NCBI GenBank assembly: GCA_011391495.1
Contig: JAABQK010000008.1
Location: forward strand, 1-64,000
Reading direction: 5' to 3'
Source of the DNA: Hydrogenophaga sp.
GTDB lineage: Bacteria > Pseudomonadota > Gammaproteobacteria > Burkholderiales > Burkholderiaceae_C
Length of the DNA: 64,000 nt
The notes under the pieces are model-generated. The model saw only the letters and a program-made list of their open reading frames with translations. It was not told the DNA's origin and made no database searches. The position numbers and the translations under genes were made by a program. Positions 54,830-62,762 of this stretch are shown piece by piece. Positions within the stretch are counted from its first letter, which is position 1, and every line of letters starts with the position of its first letter.

Positions 54830-55753
54830 ATGCTCGCTCAACGCACTCTCAAATCCTTGACCAAGGCGGTCGGCGTGGGCCTGCACAGCGGTCAGCGGGT
54901 GGAGCTGACGCTGCGCCCGGCGCCGGCGGACACGGGCATCGTGTTCCGGCGGGTTGACCTGCCCGAGCCGGTGGAGATTCCGGTCAACGCCAGCGCGGTG
55001 TCGGATACCCGGCTGGCGTCGACCATTTCCAGCGGTGGCGTGAAGGTGCACACCATCGAGCACCTCATGAGCGCCGCCGCCGGCCTGGGGCTGGACAACC
55101 TGTACGTGGACATCACCGCCGAAGAAGTGCCCATCCTCGACGGCTCCTCGGCCTCGTTCGTCTACCTGCTGCAGAGTGCCGGCATCGTGATGCAGCAGGC
55201 ACCGAAGCGATTCCTCCGCGTGATCAGGCCGGTGGAAGTGCGCGAGGGGGAAGGCCGCACGCTCAAGTGGGCGCGGCTGGACCCGTACCACGGCTACAAG
55301 CTGAGCTTCGAGATCGAGTTCGACCACCCGGCGGTCAGCTCCAGCGGCCAGCGCGTGGAGTTCGACTTCGGCAGCGGGCAGTACGCGCGTGAGATCGCCC
55401 GCGCCCGCACCTTCGGCTTCACGCGCGACGTGGAGATGATGCGATCCCACGGCCTGGCCATGGGTGGCGGGCTGGACAACGCCATCGTCATGGACGACGT
55501 GAAGGTGCTCAACGCCGACGGCCTGCGCTACCAGGACGAGTTCGTGAAGCACAAGATCCTCGATGCCATTGGCGACCTGTACATCGTCGGCAAACCGCTG
55601 CTCGCCGCTTACAGCGCTTTCCGCAGTGGCCACGCCATGAACAACCAGTTGCTGCGTGCCCTGCTGGCGCAGCCCGACGCCTACGAGATCGTGAGCTTCG
55701 AGCAGGAGCGTGAAGCGCCCACCGGCTTTGCCAAACTGGCGCCAGCCTGGTAG
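54830..55753 (+). CDS. lpxC: UDP-3-O-acyl-N-acetylglucosamine deacetylase LpxC
   Basis: A 307-residue zinc enzyme of the committed step of lipid A synthesis. Ligands His78 (HTIEHLMSA), His241 and Asp245 ([12 protein letters not shown]), and [12 protein letters not shown] are intact. TAAAAT ends exactly 6 nt before the ATG and there is no ribosome-binding site, so its mRNA may be leaderless. The 199-bp gap from ftsZ contains two GC-rich imperfect palindromes (54686-54725) but no T-run. Confidence 0.97.
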   Translation: MLAQRTLKSLTKAVGVGLHSGQRVELTLRPAPADTGIVFRRVDLPEPVEIPVNASAVSDTRLASTISSGGVKVHTIEHLMSAAAGLGLDNLYVDITAEEVPILDGSSASFVYLLQSAGIVMQQAPKRFLRVIRPVEVREGEGRTLKWARLDPYHGYKLSFEIEFDHPAVSSSGQRVEFDFGSGQYAREIARARTFGFTRDVEMMRSHGLAMGGGLDNAIVMDDVKVLNADGLRYQDEFVKHKILDAIGDLYIVGKPLLAAYSAFRSGHAMNNQLLRALLAQPDAYEIVSFEQEREAPTGFAKLAPAW

Positions 55754-55767
55754 GCCGCAGACCCACC

Positions 55768-55944
55768 ATGCTGCTGTTTCGCTTCGCCATCTTTGTCCTG
55801 CTGATTGCGGCGGGCGTCTGTTTCGCCTTCTACATCGGCACCGGGCAGCCGCGCTACCGCCAGTGGGGCCTGATGATCCTGAAGTGGACCGTGATCGCGG
55901 CCCTGGGGTTCTTTGGGGTGCTGGTCCTGGAACGCTTGCTTTGA
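55768..55944 (+). CDS. 58-residue two-helix membrane protein
   Basis: Starts MLLFRFAIFVLLIAAGVCFA 14 bp after lpxC and ends LVLERLL. Two hydrophobic helices (~3-22 and ~38-55) flank a short loop (GTGQPRYRQWG). No known domain, but codon use, position and hydrophobic pattern suggest a genuine gene, likely translated from the lpxC mRNA. Function unknown. Confidence 0.7.
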   Translation: MLLFRFAIFVLLIAAGVCFAFYIGTGQPRYRQWGLMILKWTVIAALGFFGVLVLERLL

Positions 55945-55987
55945 AAGTCGCGTCCAGGGCTGCGATCGGAGCGCGTGACCTTTTCGA

Positions 55988-56060
55988 GGATGCCGTGGAA
56001 CCGGCTTCGATGGACCACAGGTGTTGCCCGCTTGGGGCTGACGCCGTGGGCGGTGCGGCT
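55988..56060 (+). repeat. intergenic repeat, family B (copy B8, degenerate)
   Basis: GTGGAACCGGCTTCGATGG (hairpin broken), GCCCGCTTGGGGC, GACGCCGTGGGCGGTGCGG. Between convergent small membrane protein gene and ruvC. Confidence 0.55.
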
Positions 56061-56608
56061 CAATAGCTACGCCCGCCCTTGTAGGCCGCATGGGTGCGCG
56101 CCTGCAGCGGGCTCACCTTGTTGATCGCCGCCACCGAGCGCGCCACCTGGGCGTGGGTGATGCACAGCCCCAAGGCGTCGGCCGCGTCCTTGCCGGGCAG
56201 GCCGGGCAGTTGCAGCAGGCGCTTCACCATCTCCTGCATCTGCGCCTTGTCGGCGCGTCCGTAGCCGACCACGGCTTTCTTCAGCTGCAGCGCGGTGTAC
56301 TCGGCCACCGTCAGGCCGTTCGCCACCAGTGCGGTGAGGCAAGCTCCTCGCGCCTGTCCCAGCAGCAGGGTGGCCTGTGGATTGACGTTGACGAACACGA
56401 TCTCGCAGGCAGACACCTCGGGCTGGTAGCGGGCCACCACTTCGCTGATGCCGTCGAACAGGATCTTCAGACGCTCGGGCAGCAGGGCCCCGTCCCGGGG
56501 GCTGGTCTGGATGGTGCCGCTGGCCACGTAGTGCAGCGCGGCCCCCTCGGTGTCGATCACGCCGAAGCCGGTGCACTGAAGGCCGGGGTCGATGCCGAGG
56601 ATGCGCAT
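56060..56608 (-). CDS. ruvC: Holliday junction resolvase RuvC
   Basis: A 182-residue endonuclease that cuts Holliday junctions in recombination repair. [17 protein letters not shown] holds the first catalytic Asp (residue 7), later acidic residues are in ACEIVFVN (~67) and [14 protein letters not shown] (~140). No ruvAB is adjacent; the gene follows the CdsA-like gene by 23 bp. Confidence 0.96.
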   Translation of the reverse strand: MRILGIDPGLQCTGFGVIDTEGAALHYVASGTIQTSPRDGALLPERLKILFDGISEVVARYQPEVSACEIVFVNVNPQATLLLGQARGACLTALVANGLTVAEYTALQLKKAVVGYGRADKAQMQEMVKRLLQLPGLPGKDAADALGLCITHAQVARSVAAINKVSPLQARTHAAYKGGRSY

Positions 56609-56631
56609 GGTGTGTGGTGCCGTTTCCGGGT

Positions 56632-57621
56632 TCAGAGGTTGAAGGTCCAGCGCACCGAGTGGAAAAACACCGGCGCGGCGAAGCACAGGGCATCCACGCG
56701 GTCGAGCAGGCCGCTGGCGCCCGTGACCGAGCGACCGTCCGCGCCCCAATGGGTCACGCCGCGATCGCGCTTGATCGCCTTCATCACCAGGTGGCCCAGC
56801 GATCCGGCAGCGCAGGCCACCAGGGCCATGGCCATCGCTGGCAGGGGCTTGAAAGGGGTGATGCCCGACAGCAGCGCGCCGAGCAGACCGCCCGCCAGCA
56901 GGCCCCAGGCCCAGCTGCGCCAGTGGAAGCTGGCGCTGATGGCCGGTGCCACCGGGCGCTGCAGGCCGCGTGCGGCGATGTGTTGCACCAGCATGCAGGT
57001 CTGCACCACCAGCACCAGGAAGAACACCAGAAACGCGTTCTTTCCGACAAAGCTCGGGAAATTCAACAGCATCAGCGCGGGCACGTGGCTCATGCCATAG
57101 ACGCAGACCATGATGCCCCACTGCAGTTTGGCATTGCGCTCCAGGAAGCGCTGCGGATCGTTGCCCAGCGCGCTCACCACGGGAACCGCCAGGAACACAT
57201 AGACCGGGATGAAGACGGTGAACAGGTTGAAGCGCTCGGTCCAGACCAGCGCGTACTGCAGTGGCAACACGATGAAGAAGGCCAGCACCAGGCTTCGGTG
57301 GTCGCCACGCCGGGTGGGTGAGAGGCTGATGAACTCACGCAGCACAAAGAACGAGATCAGGCCAAACAGGACGATCGCCACGTGCTCGCCCAGTGCCCAG
57401 CCGATCCAGAACACCAGTGCCATCGCCCACGAATTGCGCAGCAGGGCCTGGTAGTCCTGAAGCCGCTGGGCGCGGCCGCTGACCGGTTCTTCGGTGGACT
57501 GGCGCTCGCGCAGGGACAGCAGCACGCCCACCCCGGTGGCGAGCAGCAGCAGGCCAAAGAGCAGCACGAACAGCAGGCTGACCTGCTGCTCTGGACCGAG
57601 GCTGCGCAGGAAAGCGGTCAT
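56632..57621 (-). CDS. phosphatidate cytidylyltransferase family protein (CdsA/YnbB-like)
   Basis: A 329-residue membrane enzyme, about eight helices, predicted to make CDP-diacylglycerol. The C-terminal signature is recognisable ([17 protein letters not shown] then [12 protein letters not shown]) but the usual Pro-Gly-His-Gly-Gly segment reads VTGASG, which fits the divergent YnbB-like subgroup. Its start touches the end of the acyltransferase gene, so the two form a phospholipid-synthesis pair. Confidence 0.85.
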   Translation of the reverse strand: MTAFLRSLGPEQQVSLLFVLLFGLLLLATGVGVLLSLRERQSTEEPVSGRAQRLQDYQALLRNSWAMALVFWIGWALGEHVAIVLFGLISFFVLREFISLSPTRRGDHRSLVLAFFIVLPLQYALVWTERFNLFTVFIPVYVFLAVPVVSALGNDPQRFLERNAKLQWGIMVCVYGMSHVPALMLLNFPSFVGKNAFLVFFLVLVVQTCMLVQHIAARGLQRPVAPAISASFHWRSWAWGLLAGGLLGALLSGITPFKPLPAMAMALVACAAGSLGHLVMKAIKRDRGVTHWGADGRSVTGASGLLDRVDALCFAAPVFFHSVRWTFNL

Positions 57622-58238
57622 CAGACGTTCCTCAGCGCCATCACCGCCTCTCGTGCGCGGGTCAGGAAGGCGGTCCGTGGCTCCTCAGGGCCGAGCGCCA
57701 GCGGTTCGCCGAACGTGACCGAGCACAGCACCGGCACCGGAACCACCTCGCCCTTGGGCATGACGCGCTGCACGTTGTGGATCCAGGCCGGCACCAGCAC
57801 CACGTCCGGAAAGCGTTTCGCCAGGTTGTACAGGCCGGACTTGAAGGCTTGCGGGTCTTCCTCGTGGCCGCGCGTGCCCTCGGGAAAGAGGATCAGCGAG
57901 TCACCGCTCTCCAGCGCGTTGATCAGCGGTTGCAGCGGGTCTTCGTCGCCCTTGCGCTCCCGGTCGACGTACACCGCGTTGAACACCTCGCTGGTGATCC
58001 ATCGCTTGAAGCTGGACGCGGTCCAGTAGTCGCGGGCGGCGATCGGCCGGGTGATGCTGCGCAGTTCCTGCGGCAGCGCGGCCCAGATCAGCACCAGGTC
58101 GGCGTGGCTCTGGTGGTTGGCGAAATAGATGCGCTGCTCTGCCTTGGGCGGGCAGCCGTGCCAGCGCGCCTGGGCACCGGTGAGCAGGCGCACGAACCCG
58201 AGCAGGAACAGGCTCATGGCACGGGCGCGCAGGTTCAT
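57621..58238 (-). CDS. 1-acylglycerol-3-phosphate acyltransferase-like (PlsC family)
   Basis: A 205-residue membrane-associated acyltransferase. Catalytic His-x4-Asp in NHQSHAD (~41-47), a second block YVDRERKG, and the phosphate-binding FPEGTRG (~119). Would acylate lysophosphatidate ahead of the CdsA-like enzyme, whose gene overlaps its stop. A hydrophobic segment occurs near residues 8-22. Confidence 0.87.
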   Translation of the reverse strand: MNLRARAMSLFLLGFVRLLTGAQARWHGCPPKAEQRIYFANHQSHADLVLIWAALPQELRSITRPIAARDYWTASSFKRWITSEVFNAVYVDRERKGDEDPLQPLINALESGDSLILFPEGTRGHEEDPQAFKSGLYNLAKRFPDVVLVPAWIHNVQRVMPKGEVVPVPVLCSVTFGEPLALGPEEPRTAFLTRAREAVMALRNV

Positions 58239-58252
58239 GGGACATGCCCCGG

Positions 58253-59044
58253 CTAGGGGGCGCGCACGTCACCCATGCGCGCCACGATGGTGTTGGCCCG
58301 CCTCGCGAGGTAGGCCGAGCCCTGGCGGGTCTCGAAGAATTTCGGGCTGGGCAGCATCACCGCCAGGCGCGCGGCCTCGTAGGGGCTGAGCGTGGACGCG
58401 GACTTCCTGAAGTAGCGCTGGGAAGCGGCTTCGGCACCGAAGATGCCTTCACCCCATTCCACGCTGTTGAGGTAGATCTCCAGGATGCGCTGCTTGCTCA
58501 GCAGGGCCTCCAGTGTGAGCGTGAGCACCAGTTCCTGCCCCTTGCGCAGCAGGTTGCGCTCGCCGGACAGCAGCAGGTTCTTGGCCAGCTGCTGGGTGAT
58601 GGTGGAGCCACCCACGATCTTGGGCGGCTTGATGGCCTTGATCGCGGCCTCGGCGGCTTCGGGTTTTTTCGCCAGCTTGCGCTCCAGCTGCTGGGCACGC
58701 CGGGCCGCCAGCGCCTCGCGCCGCTCGTTCTTCTGCCAGGCGGCCTCAATCGCGTCCCAATCCACGCCGCCGTGATCGACAAAGCCCGCATCCTCGGATG
58801 CCATCACGGCGCGCTTGAGATGGGGGCTGATCTGGCCGTAGTCGGTCCACTGTTGCGACCAGCGCCAGTCCTTTTCTGCGCCGAAGCTCTGGCTCGCGAT
58901 GCGCCAGGCCTCGGACCGCATGAAGGCCGTGCTCTGCGGGTCCACCACCACCATCAGCGCAATGCGCAGCACAAAGAAAAGCTGCAGCGCCAGAGCGGCC
59001 AGCGCGACCCACAACAACCAGCGACCGATCGATTTCATGGACAT
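58253..59044 (-). CDS. mtgA: monofunctional peptidoglycan glycosyltransferase MtgA
   Basis: A 263-residue GT51 enzyme polymerising glycan strands from lipid II. Membrane anchor ~8-32, catalytic Glu in MASEDAGFVDHGGVDWDAI (~82-100), GGSTITQQLAKNLLLSGERN (~145) and NSVEWGEGIFGAEAAS (~193). A charged ~35-residue insertion (EALAARRAQQLERKLAKK) lies between the first two motifs. The start is immediately after the stop of the TonB-like gene. Confidence 0.94.
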   Translation of the reverse strand: MSMKSIGRWLLWVALAALALQLFFVLRIALMVVVDPQSTAFMRSEAWRIASQSFGAEKDWRWSQQWTDYGQISPHLKRAVMASEDAGFVDHGGVDWDAIEAAWQKNERREALAARRAQQLERKLAKKPEAAEAAIKAIKPPKIVGGSTITQQLAKNLLLSGERNLLRKGQELVLTLTLEALLSKQRILEIYLNSVEWGEGIFGAEAASQRYFRKSASTLSPYEAARLAVMLPSPKFFETRQGSAYLARRANTIVARMGDVRAP

Positions 59045-59911
59045 TCAACGGCTCGACATCTGGGTCTGCAGCGTCTCGTCGCGCGTGAAGCGGAAGCGCG
59101 ACACCACCACGATCTGGTCGGCCTGGCGGCGCATGGCATCGCTGAAGCGGCCAAACTGCAGACTGCGCACGATGGCCTGGGCCCGGCGGTCCAGCGTGGC
59201 GTTGCCCGAGGGCTGGACCACTTCAGTGTGCAGCACGGCCCCGCTGTGGTTGACGGTGATGATCATGGTGAGCTCGCCGTAGAGCTTGCGCCCCGCGACT
59301 TCCGGGAAATGGGTGGTTCCCCGGTCTTCGATCTTGCGGCGCAGCTCGTCGTAGTAGATGGCGTACACCTCTTCGCGCGTGGCCGGGCTGATGTAGCGTT
59401 TCTTGGGCCGCTCGTTTTCCTCGTTGATGCGTTTTTCGATCTCGGCGAGTATCTTGACCAGCGCCTTGCGCTTGCGCTCGCGTTCGACCGACTCCTGGCT
59501 GGGGTTGACGGCCTCCAGGTCGGGCGGCGGCAGGCTGGCCAGCTGTCTGCGCACCTGGGCCAGGATCTGGTTCTGCTGTTCCCTGAGCGCTTCGATCTTG
59601 CGCTCATCGTCTTCGGGGGTGTCGCCGATCCGGGCCACCGCATCCGGCGGCAGGGGTGAAGTGGCCCGCCCTCTGGCCGCATCACCGCCTCCGGCCAGCG
59701 AGGCCTGCGCAATCGCGAGCGCCTTGTCGGGGCGCGTCTCGCTTTTCGCGTTCACCAGGATGACTTCCAGCGGTGTGTCCTGGAACACGCGCTCGAAACG
59801 CTCGGGGTCGACGAAGCGCACGGTCAGCAGCACGGCGTGCAGCGCGACCGACACACCCAGCGCGAGCTGCAGGGTGCTCAGATGCTTCAGGAATGTCAGG
59901 ACAGATTTCAC
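59045..59911 (-). CDS. TonB-like C-terminal domain protein
   Basis: A 288-residue protein with a cytoplasmic basic start, a membrane helix (~14-32), a long charged periplasmic region with coiled-coil character (~95-185, ERERKRKALVKILAEIEKRI), and a C-terminal TonB domain (GELTMIITVNHSGAVLHTEVVQPSGNATLD). It may energise an outer-membrane transporter, though the Pro-rich spanning region of classic TonB is missing and no ExbBD is nearby. Confidence 0.8.
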   Translation of the reverse strand: MKSVLTFLKHLSTLQLALGVSVALHAVLLTVRFVDPERFERVFQDTPLEVILVNAKSETRPDKALAIAQASLAGGGDAARGRATSPLPPDAVARIGDTPEDDERKIEALREQQNQILAQVRRQLASLPPPDLEAVNPSQESVERERKRKALVKILAEIEKRINEENERPKKRYISPATREEVYAIYYDELRRKIEDRGTTHFPEVAGRKLYGELTMIITVNHSGAVLHTEVVQPSGNATLDRRAQAIVRSLQFGRFSDAMRRQADQIVVVSRFRFTRDETLQTQMSSR

Positions 59912-59938
59912 GTTGAAATGATCCGTGCTGGGTGGGCC

Positions 59939-62047
59939 TCAGGCTCGGTCCGTGGCCTCGGCCGGGCTGGTCGGGCGTGGCTCGGTGGTACCGTCCGGGC
60001 CGGCTGCAGGCTCTGCCTCGTCCAGGTCAATCGCCAGCGCCAAGGGAGCCGCCAGTGCGTCGTCGTCCCCGTCCTCGCCCGACTCGCCGCCGTCTTCGGT
60101 CACATCGTCCACCGGCAGATCCAGGCGCTCGATCACCGTGCCGTGGATGTCCAGCGTGATGTCGTCGATCTCACCCAGGCGCACGCGCACATGCGCGCCG
60201 CGTGGCAGGCCTTCGGATCCCATCACCGGCAACACCAGCGGCAGGGTGTCGGCGCGCACCAGGTTGTCCTTGATCAGGGTGGCGGTGAGCTCGCCGATGC
60301 TGTTCTGCTTCAGGTATTGCAGCGTCCAGTAGCGCTCCATGCCGTTCTGGAAACCGTTGTAGGCGGTGTAGGCGGCGTCGAACGCGCTGATCACCGAGAA
60401 CAGGTTGGCGTCCTTGGGCTTGAACGGTGCTACCAGCGCCGCGGTCTTGCCGTGGCGCACGCAGGCAATGATCTGCCACTGGTTGACCATGTCCACATAG
60501 CGGCGCAGCGGCGAGGTGCTCCAGGCGTAGCTCTTGACGCCAATGCCGGCGTGCGGCTGGGCCTTGGTGCCCATGCGCACCTTCACCCCCGGCAGCAGGC
60601 TGGCCTGGCTGCGGTAGATGCCGGGCACGCCGCATTCGGCCAGCCACTGGCCCCAGCTGCTGTTGGCCAGGATCATGGCCTCGGCCACCATCAGGTCGAG
60701 TGGGGCGCCGCGCTGGCGCGTGCCGATCACCACGGTTTCGTGGCCTGCGGGCTCATCCCCCGTCACGCCCTCAAGGCGGAAGGTGTAGTCCGGCCGGGTG
60801 AAGGTTTCGGGCTTGCCGCGCACCACCTCACGCTGTGCCTTCAGATGCTTTGCCAGACGGAAGATGAAGGCGAGCGTGGGCTGCAGCGCATCGATGTGTG
60901 CTTCGGTGGCTGCGGCACCGGCCGGCGCCTGGCCGGTCAGCCAGTCCTCGGTGATCACCGTGTCCAGCTGATCGTGGCGCAGGTTGTGGGCGATCGGCAC
61001 GCGTTCCAGGGCGGTGCGGCTGCCCTTCGCTTCCAGCGTGGCTTCGTCGAATGTGACGTAGAGCGACAGGGCCGGGCAGTCGCGCCCGGCTTCGAGCGTG
61101 TAGGCCTGCACCACCTCGTCGGGCAGCATGGTGATCTTGTGGCCCGGCATGTAGACCGTGGACAGGCGGTGGCGCGCCACCTGGTCGATCGGGCTGTCGG
61201 GCAGTACCGCCAGCCCGGGGGCCGCGATGTGCACGCCCAGCGTCACCGTGCCGCTGCCCAGGCCCTGCAGCGAGAGCGCGTCGTCGATCTCGGTGGTGTG
61301 CGAGTCGTCGATGGAAAACGCCTGCACCGCTGCCAGCGGCAGCTCGTCGGCAATCACCGGCGCCTGCAGGGCCGGAAAACCGGTGCCCTTGGGGAACTGG
61401 TCGAACAGGAATCGCTGCCAGTGGAACTGGTAGGCGCTGGTGATGGCGCCGGCTTTTTCCAGCAGGGCCAGCGGATTCAGGTGGGTGCTGCGGGCCGCCT
61501 CCACCACGGCTTTGTATTCGGGCGCGTTCTTGTCGGGCCTGAACAGGATCTTGTAGAGCTGCTCGCGCACCGGCTGCGGGCAGTGCCCGCTGGCGAGATC
61601 GGCGGCCCAGGCATCGATCTGGGCCTGCACCTGTTTCTTCTTCTCGATGGCGGCCAGCGCCTGGGCCAGGATCTCGGCCGGCGCCTTCTTGTAGCGACCC
61701 TTGCCGGCACGGCGGAAATAGTGGGGCGCACCCTGCAGGCAGAGCAGGGCGGCGACCTGCTGCTCGGTGCCAGCGCTGGCGCTGAAGTATTCGCGTGCCA
61801 GATCGGCGAAGCCGAACTCGTCCTCCGGGGCGAATTCGTAAGCCAGTTCCAGCTCCATGCTCTCGGCCAGGGCGGTGGCGGCGGGCATGAGCTGGGCAGG
61901 CGCCGGTTTCTCGAAACGCAGCAGGGCGTTGGCGGCCTTGACCTTGACGCGTTTGCCCGAATCCAGTTCCACCTGGAGGGAGCTTTCGGCTTCGGACATG
62001 AGGCGGCCGGTCATCAATTTGCCGGCTTCGTCGAACAGAATGTGCAT
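59939..62047 (-). CDS. RNase II/R family exoribonuclease
   Basis: A 702-residue 3'-to-5' exoribonuclease. The RNB catalytic domain spans ~230-570 with IDDSHTTEIDDALSLQG (acidic metal ligands, ~256), VHIAAPG and SPLRRYVDMVNQWQI (~505). An S1-like fold is weak at ~625-660 (RVRLGEIDDITLDIHG). The tail is acidic and low-complexity. Smaller than RNase R. Start MHILFDEAGK at 62047; the frame upstream is a shadow of the esterase gene. Confidence 0.88.
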   Translation of the reverse strand: MHILFDEAGKLMTGRLMSEAESSLQVELDSGKRVKVKAANALLRFEKPAPAQLMPAATALAESMELELAYEFAPEDEFGFADLAREYFSASAGTEQQVAALLCLQGAPHYFRRAGKGRYKKAPAEILAQALAAIEKKKQVQAQIDAWAADLASGHCPQPVREQLYKILFRPDKNAPEYKAVVEAARSTHLNPLALLEKAGAITSAYQFHWQRFLFDQFPKGTGFPALQAPVIADELPLAAVQAFSIDDSHTTEIDDALSLQGLGSGTVTLGVHIAAPGLAVLPDSPIDQVARHRLSTVYMPGHKITMLPDEVVQAYTLEAGRDCPALSLYVTFDEATLEAKGSRTALERVPIAHNLRHDQLDTVITEDWLTGQAPAGAAATEAHIDALQPTLAFIFRLAKHLKAQREVVRGKPETFTRPDYTFRLEGVTGDEPAGHETVVIGTRQRGAPLDLMVAEAMILANSSWGQWLAECGVPGIYRSQASLLPGVKVRMGTKAQPHAGIGVKSYAWSTSPLRRYVDMVNQWQIIACVRHGKTAALVAPFKPKDANLFSVISAFDAAYTAYNGFQNGMERYWTLQYLKQNSIGELTATLIKDNLVRADTLPLVLPVMGSEGLPRGAHVRVRLGEIDDITLDIHGTVIERLDLPVDDVTEDGGESGEDGDDDALAAPLALAIDLDEAEPAAGPDGTTEPRPTSPAEATDRA

Positions 62048-62088
62048 GGACCCGATTGTCCCATGCGGGCGCTTGTCGCCCGGCAGGA

Positions 62089-62697
62089 TCAGTCCGGGAG
62101 GTCCAGGAACTCGAAGACGGCGTCGATGTGCTCGTCGAAGCCACTGATGGCGTGGTCGCTGCCTGGCAGCAGACGGATGGCGCCGCCGGCGCAGAAGGCC
62201 ATCATTTCCCGCCAGTCCAGCACCTCGTCGCCCTGGGCGACGACGGCGAGCTGGGTCGCAGGCGTGGCGGGGTGCCGGACGGCCAGGGCCTGGATGTCGG
62301 CCTCCAGCACGCGCAGTTCGTCCACGTACCCCGGCTGGAAGACGAAGGGCTCGTCCGGGTCGTGCCAGCTGGTCTGTTCGCCCACGTACTTCAGCAGATC
62401 GCGCGCCGGAAAGACGGCCGGATTGAGCAGCACCGCCTTGCAGCCGGTCTGCAACCCGAGCCAGCGGGCATAGAAACCCCCCAGCGACGATCCCACCACC
62501 GCCATCGATGTGCGCGGCCAGTGTGCCGTGCCCTGCATCACCAGCGCCATCGCCTCCCGCGGCGAAGGAGGCAGTTGCGGGCACCAGAAGCTCACGCCGG
62601 GGTGTGCCGCACGCACGCGAGCCGCGACCTTCTGCGCCTTCATGGACAACGGCGAAGAGCGGAAACCGTGCAGGTAGAGCAGGTGGGTGGTGGGCAT
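62089..62697 (-). CDS. YqiA-like alpha/beta hydrolase (UPF0227)
   Basis: A 202-residue esterase-like protein. LLYLHGFRSSPLSMKAQ (oxyanion region, ~6-22), nucleophile elbow VVGSSLGGFYA (~67-77), Asp in AQGDEVLDW and His in LLPGSDHAISGF form the triad. Family members hydrolyse acyl-CoA or small esters in vitro. TATCAT lies exactly 6 nt before the ATG and no ribosome-binding site is visible. Confidence 0.88.
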   Translation of the reverse strand: MPTTHLLYLHGFRSSPLSMKAQKVAARVRAAHPGVSFWCPQLPPSPREAMALVMQGTAHWPRTSMAVVGSSLGGFYARWLGLQTGCKAVLLNPAVFPARDLLKYVGEQTSWHDPDEPFVFQPGYVDELRVLEADIQALAVRHPATPATQLAVVAQGDEVLDWREMMAFCAGGAIRLLPGSDHAISGFDEHIDAVFEFLDLPD

Positions 62698-62714
62698 GCC
62701 GGGATGATAGGGTC

Positions 62715-62742
62715 GAAAAAAAGCCCCGCCGGGGCGGGGCTT
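62715..62742 (-). terminator. intrinsic terminator, minus strand
   Basis: Perfect inverted repeat AAGCCCCGCC, two bases, GGCGGGGCTT, with an A-run on the plus strand left of it, so a U-run follows on the minus strand. It ends the transcript of the gene at 62763 and insulates the yqiA-like gene. Confidence 0.92.
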
Positions 62743-62762
62743 GCGGGGTGGCGGATACCGCT

